Shown here piece after piece: positions 17,003-25,055 of a stretch of 58,032 nt of DNA. A model generated the notes under the pieces. It made no database searches. It was given only the letters and a program-made list of their open reading frames with translations, and had not been told where the DNA came from. How positions within the stretch are numbered: the first letter of the stretch is position 1; every line of letters starts with the position of its first letter. A program made the position numbers and the translations under genes. The stretch comes from F23-B02 sp963650165 (lineage in GTDB: Bacteria; Bacillota; Clostridia; Oscillospirales; Oscillospiraceae), in NCBI GenBank assembly GCA_963650165.1, contig CAVJKX010000011.1, positions 1 to 58,032 of the forward strand, in the 5' to 3' direction.

Positions 17003-17428
17003 TCAAGCTTTTTTTCGCCATTTCTCGCCGGTGAGAAGATCCTCAAGGCTCACCGTGTCAAGGTAGGCGTTTGTTATATCGTCAAGCTCCTTCCACATCG
17101 GCACCGTCAGGCAGCCGCCGGAGTGATCGCACTGGATCTCGCCCTCCCTGATGCAGGCGACGGGCGCAAGGTTATCCTCCATGCATCTGAGTATCTCTCC
17201 GATGGTGTAATCCTTCGGGGGCTTTACGAGCTTATAGCCGCCCTCCTTGCCGCGCGAGCTTTGAACGAGCTCGGCTTTTTTGAGGTTGCCGACTATCATC
17301 TCCAGGTATTTCATGGAAAGTTCCGTGCGCTCGGACACGGTCTTGAGCGATATGAAGCCGTCGTCCCCGTGCTGGGCAAGGTCGATCATGATGCGCAGAG
17401 CATAGCGTCCCTTGCTTGTCACGTTCAT
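17003..17428 (-). CDS. iscR: Rrf2-family regulator with Fe-S-type Cys triad (IscR-like)
   Basis: 141 residues. The N-terminal winged helix begins KGRYALRIMIDLAQH, with recognition-helix region SMKYLEMIVGNLKKAELVQSSRGKEGGY. Cys92, Cys100 and Cys106 (C-x7-C-x5-C) lie before LTVPMWKEL, which is the layout of cluster ligands in IscR/NsrR-type proteins. It probably senses Fe-S status and controls the downstream desulfurase and scaffold genes. The ATG at 17428 has GGAGGTGATACG upstream. Two inverted TAATTCCTAT copies lie in its own promoter region. A CymR-type role in cysteine control is an alternative, because the same half-site occurs in front of cysK. Confidence 0.88.
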   Translation of the reverse strand: MNVTSKGRYALRIMIDLAQHGDDGFISLKTVSERTELSMKYLEMIVGNLKKAELVQSSRGKEGGYKLVKPPKDYTIGEILRCMEDNLAPVACIREGEIQCDHSGGCLTVPMWKELDDITNAYLDTVSLEDLLTGEKWRKKA

Positions 17429-17441
17429 CGTATCACCTCCG

Positions 17442-17495
17442 TAATTCCTATGTTTATAATGTGATATTAATATACCACTTTCATTATAGGAATTA
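17442..17495. promoter_or_regulatory. Two inverted TAATTCCTAT sites, candidate Rrf2 operator
   Basis: TAATTCCTAT at 17442-17451 and its exact complement ATAGGAATTA at 17486-17495, directly upstream of the rrf2 gene. The second copy runs into a TATAAT-like -10 on the minus strand, so binding would block transcription. Autoregulation is inferred. Confidence 0.6.
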
Positions 17496-17523
17496 AAGTA
17501 CAAATACGACAGTTTGTCTGATT

Positions 17524-17550
17524 TTCGCTGTGCGTTTTTTGCACAGCGAA
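17524..17550. promoter_or_regulatory. 10-bp inverted repeat containing GCTGTGC-N7-GCACAGC
   Basis: TTCGCTGTGC and GCACAGCGAA separated by GTTTTTT, between the divergent rrf2 and antiporter genes. The inner 21 bp have the same 7-7-7 layout as the repeat at 19031-19051. No T-tract follows the stem, so it is not a terminator. Confidence 0.5.
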
Positions 17551-17612
17551 CCGGCTATGCGTCAAACTTATAACCGCATAAATTTTGTTCATCGCAGGGC
17601 CGAAAAATTAAC

Positions 17613-17641
17613 TTGCATTTTAGGATAAAATCGCGTACAAT
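17613..17641 (+). promoter_or_regulatory. Promoter of the antiporter gene
   Basis: TTGCAT (17613-17618), 17-base spacer, TACAAT (17636-17641). The predicted start near 17648 rules out a translation start at 17647 and supports the ATG at 17722, leaving a leader of about 75 bases. Confidence 0.65.
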
Positions 17642-17721
17642 CCGCTATGCCGAATGATGCAGAATGCATCAAGATTGTGGTTTTTTTGATTATCTTTTGT
17701 GCAATTTGGGGGAAAATTAAC

Positions 17722-18960
17722 ATGGATTACAGCTTTTTGATCGTAATCGCGCTTATTATGCTTTCGACCAAGGTTCTCGGTCTCGTGAGCGAGAAGGTCA
17801 ACATGCCGCAGGTCGTCGGCGCGCTTATAGCGGGCCTGCTGCTCGGACCGAGCTGCTTCGGCCTTGTCGGCGAATCCGACTTCCTTGTTAAAACGGCCGA
17901 GATCGGCGTAATTATCCTGATGTTCACCGCGGGACTCGATACCGACGTGCAGGAGCTCAAGCACACGGGCCTTTCGGCGTTCATCATCGCAACCATCGGC
18001 GTTATCGTCCCGTTCCTCGGCGGCGCCGGCTGCTATCTGCTGTTTAACGGTGAGCCCGACAGCCTGCGTATGCTCAAGGCCGCGTTCATCGGCGTCGTTC
18101 TGACAGCGACCTCCGTTTCCATCACCGTCGAAACGCTGCGCGAGATGGGCAAGCTCAAGAGCCGCGTCGGTACTGCCATCATGGCGGCCGCAGTCATCGA
18201 CGACGTGCTCGGCATCATCGTTCTGACCGTGCTCACCGGCTTTACCGACTCCACCGTTCAGCCGATGACCATCTTCATCCGCATCATCGCTTACTTTGTC
18301 TGCCTTGCCGTCATCGCGGTTGTCATCCGCAAGGTGTTCGCGCATCTGCGCTCGAAGATCTGGGGCAACCACAGACGTATCGCCATCTACGCGCTGGCCT
18401 TCTGCTTCATCCTCAGCTACGTTTCCGAGCACTTCTTCGGCATCGCCGATATCACCGGCGCATACTTTGCCGGCCTCATGCTCAGCGACCACGGCGAGAC
18501 GCGTACCTATGTCGTCAAGCGTATAAACACCATGAGCTACATGCTCTTTTCCCCGATCTTCTTCGCCTCCATCGGTATAAAAACGGAGCTTGCCGGACTT
18601 GACGGCACGCTCATCCTCTTCGCCGTCACCCTCACCGTCGTGGCTATCCTCACCAAGATCATCGGCTGCGGCATCGGTGCAAGGATCACCGGCTTCAAAA
18701 CCTACGACTCGGTTTCCATCGGCCTCGGCATGGTATCCCGCGGCGAGGTCGCACTGATCGTCGCGCAGAAGGGCAGCATGGCAGGACTCATCTCGGGAAC
18801 CATGTTCCCCGCCGTCGTCCTGATGGTCATCGTGACCACCCTCGTTACCCCGCTGCTGCTGAAGGTCGGCATGAAGCGTCCTACGGCGGACAACACGGAG
18901 CCCGGCGAGCTTGCAAACGCAAACGCTGCCGATCCGAGCGGCGCTCCGGCTCACGTCTGA
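17722..18960 (+). CDS. Cation:proton antiporter, CPA2 (KefB/NapA-like) family
   Basis: 412 residues with about 12 membrane spans and no C-terminal nucleotide-binding domain. Family traits are the QVVGALIAGLLLGPS segment early on, the AAVIDDVLGI stretch with paired acidic residues typical of the ion-binding site, and GMVSRGEVALIVAQKG near the C-terminus. It exchanges Na+ or K+ for H+ across the cytoplasmic membrane. The ATG at 17722 has GGGGG nine bases upstream. The gene is monocistronic, ending in a strong terminator. Confidence 0.9.
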   Translation: MDYSFLIVIALIMLSTKVLGLVSEKVNMPQVVGALIAGLLLGPSCFGLVGESDFLVKTAEIGVIILMFTAGLDTDVQELKHTGLSAFIIATIGVIVPFLGGAGCYLLFNGEPDSLRMLKAAFIGVVLTATSVSITVETLREMGKLKSRVGTAIMAAAVIDDVLGIIVLTVLTGFTDSTVQPMTIFIRIIAYFVCLAVIAVVIRKVFAHLRSKIWGNHRRIAIYALAFCFILSYVSEHFFGIADITGAYFAGLMLSDHGETRTYVVKRINTMSYMLFSPIFFASIGIKTELAGLDGTLILFAVTLTVVAILTKIIGCGIGARITGFKTYDSVSIGLGMVSRGEVALIVAQKGSMAGLISGTMFPAVVLMVIVTTLVTPLLLKVGMKRPTADNTEPGELANANAADPSGAPAHV

Positions 18961-18980
18961 GCAATAAAAACATACTCAAG

Positions 18981-19012
18981 CAGCGTACCGATTTCGGTAC
19001 GCTGTTTTTATT
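18981..19012 (+). terminator. Intrinsic terminator of the antiporter gene
   Basis: CAGCGTACCG/CGGTACGCTG with an ATTT loop, followed by TTTTTATT. Confidence 0.9.
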
Positions 19013-19030
19013 ATATAAGTAAGCGCTTCT

Positions 19031-19051
19031 GCTGTGCAGAAATTGCACAGC
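19031..19051. promoter_or_regulatory. GCTGTGC-N7-GCACAGC inverted repeat upstream of the amino-acid importer
   Basis: GCTGTGC (19031-19037) and GCACAGC (19045-19051). It is centred about 63 bases before the predicted transcription start of the importer operon, a usual distance for an activator site. It shares arm sequence and spacing with the repeat at 17524-17550. Confidence 0.5.
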
Positions 19052-19069
19052 TAAATTTGAAAAAAGGTC

Positions 19070-19097
19070 TTGCTTTATTTCGCTAATGTGTTATTAT
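19070..19097 (+). promoter_or_regulatory. Promoter of the amino-acid importer operon
   Basis: TTGCTT (19070-19075), 16-base spacer, TATTAT (19092-19097), followed by a leader of roughly 50 bases. Confidence 0.55.
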
Positions 19098-19151
19098 AGC
19101 AGTGTGATAACAAACTACTAACCTAAACACATGTTTTTGGAGGAAAGAAAA

Positions 19152-19967
19152 ATGAAACGAATTATCGCTATGATGCTGGCGCTGATGATGGTCTTTGCAC
19201 TGTGCGCCTGCGGCAATGACAGCACCGACAGTAAGGGCGACGACAAGGCAGGCGACGAGACCAGGACCCTCGTGGTCGGCATCGACCCCGAGTATCCCCC
19301 CTACGCCTACATGGGCGACGACGGCGAGTACACCGGCTTTGACGTAGAGACCGCCAAGGCTGTCTGCGAGAAGCTCGGCTGGAACGTTGAGTTCTTCGCT
19401 CTCAACTGGGATCAGAAGCTCGTTCAGCTCGACAGTGAGGAATGCGACTGCATCTGGGCCGGCATGACCATCCTTGACAGCATGAAGAAAGCCGGCTACG
19501 TCATCTCCGAGCCCTACTACGACAACACCCAGGTGCTTCTCGTAAAGAGCGACAGCGGCTACAACTCTTCCAAGGATCTCGCGGGCAAGACCGTTGCCGT
19601 CCAGCTCGGCACCTCCGGCCAGACCCTTCTCGACGGCGACCTTGCCGATCTGAAGGCTACCTTCAAGGACGTAGTCACCTGCAACAGCTTCCTGAGCTGC
19701 TTCACCGAGCTCGGCGGCGGCAGCGTTGACGCGGTGTTCGTCGATTACCCCGTTGCGGCAGCATACGTCGCAGAGAACGAGGGCTACTCCATCATCAACG
19801 AGAACCTCGGCGCAGAGCAGTACGGCATAGCCTTCCGCTCCGGTGACCAGGAGCTGTGCGACCAGATCCAGGCCGCTATCGACGAGCTCGTCGCCGACGG
19901 CACCTATCAGAAGATCGCCGACAATTACCCCGACATCGTAAACAACCTGATCTTTCTCAACAAGTAA
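19152..19967 (+). CDS. Polar amino-acid ABC importer, substrate-binding lipoprotein
   Basis: 271 residues from ATG 19152 (GGAGGAAAG just upstream). The signal peptide ends in a lipobox at ALCAC. The SBP family-3 domain follows in normal order: LVVGIDPEYPPYAYMGDDGEYTGFDVETAKAVCEKLG, then a hinge region, then the C-terminal YGIAFRSGDQELCDQIQAAIDEL and DGTYQKIADNY. It captures a polar amino acid outside the membrane and delivers it to the permease encoded next. It is the conventional partner of the permuted binding protein encoded last in the operon. The exact ligand cannot be told from sequence alone. Confidence 0.9.
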   Translation: MKRIIAMMLALMMVFALCACGNDSTDSKGDDKAGDETRTLVVGIDPEYPPYAYMGDDGEYTGFDVETAKAVCEKLGWNVEFFALNWDQKLVQLDSEECDCIWAGMTILDSMKKAGYVISEPYYDNTQVLLVKSDSGYNSSKDLAGKTVAVQLGTSGQTLLDGDLADLKATFKDVVTCNSFLSCFTELGGGSVDAVFVDYPVAAAYVAENEGYSIINENLGAEQYGIAFRSGDQELCDQIQAAIDELVADGTYQKIADNYPDIVNNLIFLNK

Positions 19968-20050
19968 TTAAACGGAAAACAGGCTAAAAAGCACGTCTCC
20001 CGAAGGTGCGGCACACCTTCGGGAATGTGTGCGTTAAGAGGAACACATCT

Positions 20051-20698
20051 ATGAAGCTTACAACAATGATAAATCTGATGCTCGAGGGCATGGGCGGCAC
20101 CTGCGCGATATTTTTCCTGACGCTGCTGTTCTCGCTGCCGCTCGGCATGGGCGTCGCCCTGCTCAGGATGAGCAAAAACAAGGTCGTTTCAAACGTGACG
20201 CGCGCCGTTATATCGGTCCTGCGCGGCACACCGCTGATGCTGCAGCTGATCGCCGTGACCTACGGCCCGTACTATCTGTGGCATCTTTCCGTCTCCAAAA
20301 ACAAGCTTATACCGGTCGTCATAGCCTTTGCGATAAACTACGCGGCATATTTTGCCGAGATCTACCGCAGCGGCATCGAATCCATCCCCGTCGGGCAGTA
20401 CGAGGCATCCGAGATACTCGGCTACTCCAAGGTGCAGACGTTTTTCCGCATAATCCTGCCGCAGGTGATAAAGCGCATCATGCCCAGCGTCACCAACGAG
20501 GTCGTCACCCTCGTAAAGGACACCTCGCTGGCCTTCACCGTCTCCTATGTTGAGATGTTCACCATCGGCAAGAACCTCGCAAACTCGCAGACGAGCTTTG
20601 TGCCCTTCATCGTCGCGGGCGTGTTCTACTTCCTGTTTAACGCCATCGTCGATTTTGTCATGGGCCGGGCGGAAAAATCCATGAACTATTATCAGTAA
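20051..20698 (+). CDS. Polar amino-acid ABC importer, permease
   Basis: 215 residues, HisM/GlnP type. Membrane spans include GGTCAIFFLTLLFSLPLGMGVALL. The conserved RGTPLMLQLIAVTYGPYYL segment and the EAA loop (YEASEILGYSKVQTFFRIILPQVIKRIMPS) contact the ATPase. The ATG at 20051 follows AAGAGGAA. It lies 83 bases after the binding-protein gene; the gap holds a possible short hairpin (CGAAGGTG/CACCTTCG at 19999-20020) that may limit read-through, in keeping with excess binding protein. Confidence 0.9.
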   Translation: MKLTTMINLMLEGMGGTCAIFFLTLLFSLPLGMGVALLRMSKNKVVSNVTRAVISVLRGTPLMLQLIAVTYGPYYLWHLSVSKNKLIPVVIAFAINYAAYFAEIYRSGIESIPVGQYEASEILGYSKVQTFFRIILPQVIKRIMPSVTNEVVTLVKDTSLAFTVSYVEMFTIGKNLANSQTSFVPFIVAGVFYFLFNAIVDFVMGRAEKSMNYYQ

Positions 20699-20710
20699 GG
20701 AACTTGAGCA

Positions 20711-21481
20711 ATGAAGATATTAGAGTTAAACCACGTTCAGAAAAGCTTCAATAACGAGACGCTTCACGTCCTCAAGGACATAAGCCTGAGCGTTTCCGAG
20801 GGCGAGGTTGTGTCGATCATCGGTCCCTCGGGCTCGGGCAAATCGACGCTCCTGCGCTGTGCAACGCTCCTGACAGAGATGGACAGCGGCGAGCTCATAT
20901 ACTCCGGCGAGCACGCGGCAAGGATCGGCCGGGACGGCCGCTCCGTGTATTCGGATAAGGCCGAGCTTAAAAAAATACGCAGCATCTTCGGGCTCGTTTT
21001 TCAGAACTTCAACCTCTTCCCCCACTACAGTGTGCTCAAAAACCTCACCGATCCGCAGGTGAGCGTACTCGGCCGCAGCAAGGAGGAGGCCGTGGTCAAG
21101 GCCATGGAGCTGCTCGAAAAGATGAACCTTGCGGAGAAGGCCGACGCCTACCCCTGCCAGCTCTCCGGCGGCCAGCAGCAGCGCGTTGCCATTGCGCGTG
21201 CGCTTGCGATGGATCCGCAGATACTGTTCTTTGACGAGCCGACGAGTGCGCTCGACCCCGAACTCACGGGCGAGGTACTCAAGGTCATAAAAAAGCTTGC
21301 CGAGGAGCACATGACCATGGTCATCGTAACGCACGAGATGGCCTTTGCCCGCGCGGTGTCCGACCGTGTCATATTCATGGACGGCGGCGTTATCGTCGAG
21401 CAGGGCGACCCCGAAGAGGTATTCGGTGCGCCGAAGATGGAGCGCACGAAGCAGTTTCTTAAAAATTACGGACAGTCATGA
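20711..21481 (+). CDS. Polar amino-acid ABC importer, ATPase
   Basis: 256 residues. Walker A is GPSGSGKST (about 38-46), the signature is LSGGQQQRVAIARAL and Walker B is ILFFDEPTSALDPE. The H-loop is VTHEMAFARAVSDRVIFMDGG. This is the GlnQ/HisP pattern. Compared with the family it carries a slightly long loop between Walker A and the Q-loop (HAARIGRDGRSVYSDKAELKK). The start codon follows AAGGAAC, and the end overlaps the racemase-like gene by 4 bases. Confidence 0.92.
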   Translation: MKILELNHVQKSFNNETLHVLKDISLSVSEGEVVSIIGPSGSGKSTLLRCATLLTEMDSGELIYSGEHAARIGRDGRSVYSDKAELKKIRSIFGLVFQNFNLFPHYSVLKNLTDPQVSVLGRSKEEAVVKAMELLEKMNLAEKADAYPCQLSGGQQQRVAIARALAMDPQILFFDEPTSALDPELTGEVLKVIKKLAEEHMTMVIVTHEMAFARAVSDRVIFMDGGVIVEQGDPEEVFGAPKMERTKQFLKNYGQS

Positions 21482-22284
21482 ACATAAGCTATACGAAAAT
21501 CGACCCCTCGGGCAATATAACGCTCATAGTCGACAGCTTTGTGCCGAGAAGCGAGCAGAGCCGCGTCGCCTCCGAGCTCATGGCGCTCTATACACAGGCC
21601 GAGCAGGTGGGCTTTCTCGAAGCGCCCTCCGATCCCTGCTGCGCCGTGCGGCTTCAGATGATGGGCGGCGAGTTCTGCGGCAACGCAACGCTCTCGGCCG
21701 CGGCGGTGATCATGCGGCAGTTCAGCATGGATGCGGGCGATATGCTCATCGAGGTATCGGGTGCGCCGGAGCCTGTGAAGGTCTCGGGCTCGGTGAGTGC
21801 TCCGGATACTTTCACAGGCGAGGTCGCCATGCCGCTGCCGGAGGCCATATACGAGTGCAGCTTTCTCGACGGCTTTGACTGCTATACGCTGCCGCTCGTG
21901 CGCTTTCCGGGCATATGCCACGCCATGGTGCCCGCCGGTACGATGAGCCGCGAAACGGCAGAGCGCGTCATCGGCGCATGGTGCAGGCAGATAAAGGCCG
22001 ACGCACTGGGACTGATGTTTCTCGACAAGGACGCAGGCACTCTCACGCCGCTTGTATATGTTGAATCCACCGGCAGCGCCGTGTGGGAGGGCTCATGCGC
22101 AAGCGGCACGTCCGCCGCAGCCGCATATCTTGCCGATATCGACGGCGAATACGCCAGCGTGCGCCTTGCACAGCCGCGCGGTACGCTCAGCGCTGCGGCC
22201 GCCTGCACGGGCTCGCAGATACGCTCGCTCACCCTGAGCGGCAGCGCGATCATACGCGGTAAATTTACTGCCTTGATTTTTTAA
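21478..22284 (+). CDS. Cofactor-independent amino-acid racemase/epimerase of the DapF fold, CntK (histidine racemase)-like
   Basis: 268 residues. Two catalytic Cys motifs of the DapF fold are present: Cys67 in GGEFCGNAT and Cys207 in EGSCASGT. The sequence resembles the staphylococcal histidine racemase CntK more than DapF as I recall them: KIDPSGNITLIVDS, AEQVGFLEAP, GLMFLDKDAGTLTPLVYV and VWEGSCASGT all have close CntK counterparts. Such enzymes invert the alpha carbon with a Cys pair and need no PLP. The ATG overlaps the ATPase gene end (ATGA), so it is translationally coupled to the importer. No CntL or CntM homologue is nearby, so staphylopine-type metallophore synthesis is not supported here; racemisation of the imported amino acid is the simpler reading. 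Alternative: an ordinary DapF paralogue. Confidence 0.78.
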   Translation: MNISYTKIDPSGNITLIVDSFVPRSEQSRVASELMALYTQAEQVGFLEAPSDPCCAVRLQMMGGEFCGNATLSAAAVIMRQFSMDAGDMLIEVSGAPEPVKVSGSVSAPDTFTGEVAMPLPEAIYECSFLDGFDCYTLPLVRFPGICHAMVPAGTMSRETAERVIGAWCRQIKADALGLMFLDKDAGTLTPLVYVESTGSAVWEGSCASGTSAAAAYLADIDGEYASVRLAQPRGTLSAAAACTGSQIRSLTLSGSAIIRGKFTALIF

Positions 22285-22326
22285 CATTTTTCGCGTATCA
22301 TTTTTCCGAAAGGCGGTATGACCCAT

Positions 22327-23109
22327 ATGAGAAAGAGAATAATGTGTCTGTCGCTGGTGCTCGCAATGCTTTTGAGCCTGTGCGCCTGCGGCAGCAGCGG
22401 AAAATACAAGGTCGTGAAAACGCTCGGCAGTCAGGCGTATTCCATCGGCTTCCGAAACGGCGACTCGACCTATCACTACATCGACAAGGCGCTCAAGGAG
22501 CTCTCGGCCGAGGGCGTTATAGACGAGCTGAGCACGCAGTGGTTCGGCAGCAGCCGCACCGTTGACTTCCCCTCGCAGAAAAACGCGCTCGACGAGCTCG
22601 GCTACATATCCGAGCGTACCTTCATAATCGGCGTCGACCTCGAGTCGGCTCCGCTCAGCTTCGAAAAGGACGGCGAATACGTCGGCTTTGATATCGACCT
22701 TGCAAACAAGGTCTGCGAAAAGCTCGGCTGGGTGCTGAAGATACAGCCGATACACTCCGAGGACGCATACGTCGAGCTCAACTCCGGCAATATTGACTGC
22801 GCCTGGGGCGGCGTCGCGCTCGACACCGAGTGCGCCGACTATACGATACTCAAAACGTACATGTCAACGGACGTAGTCCTTGCCGGTCTCGGCAGCGGCT
22901 CTGGCTCCGTGCGCGATAAGCTTCTGTACATCGGCACGACGCAGACGGCGCTCGACACGATAAACGCAAACGCCTCCGTCAGCCGCAAGCTCGGTCAGAT
23001 AACCCGCGTAAACGGCGGCGCGGCGGAATACTTCTCCGCCCTCGACAACGGCGACTGCGAGCTCATTTTGACCACCGAGGCCGCCGTCGATTACTACAAT
23101 ACGCATTAA
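22327..23109 (+). CDS. Substrate-binding lipoprotein with apparently circularly permuted SBP family-3 domain
   Basis: 260 residues from ATG 22327, which has AAGGCGG at a proper distance; the ATG at 22318 is too close to it. After a lipobox (SLCAC) the order of blocks is inverted. Residues about 35-80 (AYSIGFRNGDSTYHYIDKALKELSAEGVIDELSTQWFG) correspond to the C-terminal end of a normal binding protein. Then comes the usual N-terminal block (FIIGVDLESAPLSFEKDGEYVGFDIDLANKVCEKLGW). The protein ends at CELILTTEAAVDYYNTH, just where the missing C-terminal block would normally begin. The new ends thus fall at the second hinge crossing. It is the last gene of the importer operon and may give a second ligand specificity. 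Confidence 0.8.
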   Translation: MRKRIMCLSLVLAMLLSLCACGSSGKYKVVKTLGSQAYSIGFRNGDSTYHYIDKALKELSAEGVIDELSTQWFGSSRTVDFPSQKNALDELGYISERTFIIGVDLESAPLSFEKDGEYVGFDIDLANKVCEKLGWVLKIQPIHSEDAYVELNSGNIDCAWGGVALDTECADYTILKTYMSTDVVLAGLGSGSGSVRDKLLYIGTTQTALDTINANASVSRKLGQITRVNGGAAEYFSALDNGDCELILTTEAAVDYYNTH

Positions 23110-23122
23110 ACTTCAAGCTCTC

Positions 23123-23152
23123 ATGCAGCCGCGAAAGCGGCTGCATTTTTCT
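23123..23152 (+). terminator. Intrinsic terminator of the amino-acid importer operon
   Basis: ATGCAGCCGC/GCGGCTGCAT with a GAAA loop, followed by TTTTTCTT. Confidence 0.9.
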
Positions 23153-23249
23153 TCTCCCCTATACATATTTATAATATGCATATTAGCCGAACTCATAGCC
23201 GGAGAGCGTCATTCATTTGTCAAAGTGTTAGGCAGCTTAATGTATTTTT

Positions 23250-23477
23250 TGCCTTTTTGTTAACGTCCGGCAGCTCTTTGGACCCCTTTTCGAGCCATTT
23301 TGACCATGCTTATGAACAAATCATTACCGTTTTTGCAGCAAATCGCATAAATTACCGTGAAGAGAATACGCATGGGCATTAGGAGCAAGTTAATATCGCC
23401 GGAAAGCTATTGTAATCAATTTTTTAACAGATACAATAGGCTCAGCGAAAGCATTTATAATTAAAGGAGAGAAAGTT
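23250..23477 (+). repeat. Duplicated 5' region of the first NSS transporter gene
   Basis: This gene-free stretch is similar to 25248-25478. Shared blocks include TTGTTAACG, TTCGAG..ATTTT, ACCATGCTTATGAACAAAT, AAAGCTATTGTAATCAA and GATACAATAG, up to the ribosome-binding site AAAGGAGAGAAAGTT. It contains a promoter, TTGTAA (23410-23415), 16-base spacer, TACAAT (23432-23437). The region was evidently duplicated together with the transporter. Nothing else is seen between 23153 and 23250. Confidence 0.8.
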
Positions 23478-25034
23478 ATGGAAAACAATCGCGACTCTTT
23501 TGGCTCCAATTTTGGTTTCCTTATGGCTGCCGTCGGCTCGGCCGTCGGCCTGGGCAACATTTGGGGCTTCCCGTACAAGATAAGCGCATACGGCGGCTTC
23601 GCCTTCCTGCTGGTTTATCTTGCACTGGGCGTATTCGTAGGCTTCGCCGTCATGGTCGGCGAGTTCTGCATAGGCCGTAAGACCGGCCTGAGCCCGATCG
23701 CAGCATACCGCAAGCTCAGCAAGAAGTACACCTGGCTCGGCTACATGGCGGTTATCTGCCCCTTCCTGGTCCTGTGCTTCTACTTCGTTCTCGGCGGCAT
23801 GGTCATGCGCTATGCAGTCGGCTACCTGACCGCCATCTTCGGCTGGGACACCTGGAACGTTGCAAACATCTCCGACTTCTTCGGAACGTTCATCATGAAC
23901 GGCGGCGGCATGATACTCTGGACGGCGATATTCATCGCGCTGAACGTTGCGATCGTCGCAGGCGGTATCGGCGAGGGCATCGAGAAGTTCTGCAAGGTCG
24001 GTATGCCCGCCCTGTTCGTGATGCTCATTATCATCATCATCTACGTTGCATGCCAGCCCGGCGCCGGCGAGGGCTACAAGTTCATCTTCGGCTGGGACCT
24101 CAGCCCGCTCAAGAAAGACTGGCTGCTCGTTCTCAAGAGCGCCGCAGGTCAGATGTTCTTCTCCCTGTCCCTCGGCATGGGCGCTATGATCACCTACGGC
24201 TCCTACCTTCAGAAGAAGGAAAGCATTCAGAAGAATGCGCTTATCGTCGTCATCAGCGATACCACCGTCGCCATCATGGCCGCGATGGTCGTCGTTCCCG
24301 CCTGCTTTGCCTTCCTCGGCGACAACGCCGGTGCAGGCCCCGGACTTCTCTTCAAGTCCATGCAGGAGGTATTCCACAACATGGGTTACGTCGGCAATAT
24401 CATGGGCTTCCTGTTCTACACGCTCGTATTTATCGCCGCAATAACCTCCTCGATCTCGCTGCTTGAGGTCATCACCGCTTATAAGGTCGACAAGAACGTC
24501 GAGCAGGGCAAGGCTCCCGGACGCAAAAAGTACGCGATCCTCGCCGCTGTCATCATCTTCATATTCTGCCTGCCCACCTGCCTTGACGGTCTGGGCGCCG
24601 GCACAAACGGCGGCGCTGCACTCGGCACGCCCGCCGAGATCCTCGGCATGAACTGGGGCGAAGCCGGCGATATCACCGCATTTGACAAGGACACGACCTA
24701 TTACACGCTCGGTGACGACGGAATTTACACGGCAGTAGCCGAGGATGCCGCCTTCGACGCATCCGAGACCTACTTTGTGAAGACCGCCAAGACCTGGAAC
24801 GGCGACTGGCTCGACTTCTACGACGTGTTCTCCGAAGGCATCATGATGCCGCTCGGCGCACTGGTAATGTGTATCCTGATAGGCTATGTACTGAAGCTTG
24901 ACTTCATTATGGAGGAATGCGAGTCCTCCGGACACAAGTTCAAGGCCCGCGGCTTCTTCACTCTTTGCTACAAGATCGTCACCCCGATCGGCATGATCCT
25001 CGTCCTTTACGGTCAGATCACAAGCTTCTTCTAA
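23478..25034 (+). CDS. Sodium-dependent amino-acid symporter, NSS/SNF family, copy 1
   Basis: 518 residues with about 11-12 membrane spans. The N-terminal LeuT-type signature SNFGFLMAAVGSAVGLGNIWGFPYK lies at about 11-35, and the unwound TM6-equivalent region is FFSLSLGMGAMITYGSY. Family members couple Na+ entry to uptake of amino acids. Both copies carry an insert of roughly 60 residues before the last spans, containing TTYYTLGDDGIYTAVAEDA and AFDASETYFV. It is predicted to be extracellular and is unusual for the family. The start has AAAGGAG. The gene is followed by its own terminator and then by a second copy. Confidence 0.92.
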   Translation: MENNRDSFGSNFGFLMAAVGSAVGLGNIWGFPYKISAYGGFAFLLVYLALGVFVGFAVMVGEFCIGRKTGLSPIAAYRKLSKKYTWLGYMAVICPFLVLCFYFVLGGMVMRYAVGYLTAIFGWDTWNVANISDFFGTFIMNGGGMILWTAIFIALNVAIVAGGIGEGIEKFCKVGMPALFVMLIIIIIYVACQPGAGEGYKFIFGWDLSPLKKDWLLVLKSAAGQMFFSLSLGMGAMITYGSYLQKKESIQKNALIVVISDTTVAIMAAMVVVPACFAFLGDNAGAGPGLLFKSMQEVFHNMGYVGNIMGFLFYTLVFIAAITSSISLLEVITAYKVDKNVEQGKAPGRKKYAILAAVIIFIFCLPTCLDGLGAGTNGGAALGTPAEILGMNWGEAGDITAFDKDTTYYTLGDDGIYTAVAEDAAFDASETYFVKTAKTWNGDWLDFYDVFSEGIMMPLGALVMCILIGYVLKLDFIMEECESSGHKFKARGFFTLCYKIVTPIGMILVLYGQITSFF

Positions 25035-25055
25035 ACCGCAGCACAACATAACTCT

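Noticed and set aside
21478..22284. Staphylopine-type metallophore synthesis locus
   Set aside because: Only the CntK-like enzyme is present; no nicotianamine-synthase-like or opine-dehydrogenase gene and no metal transporter are adjacent.
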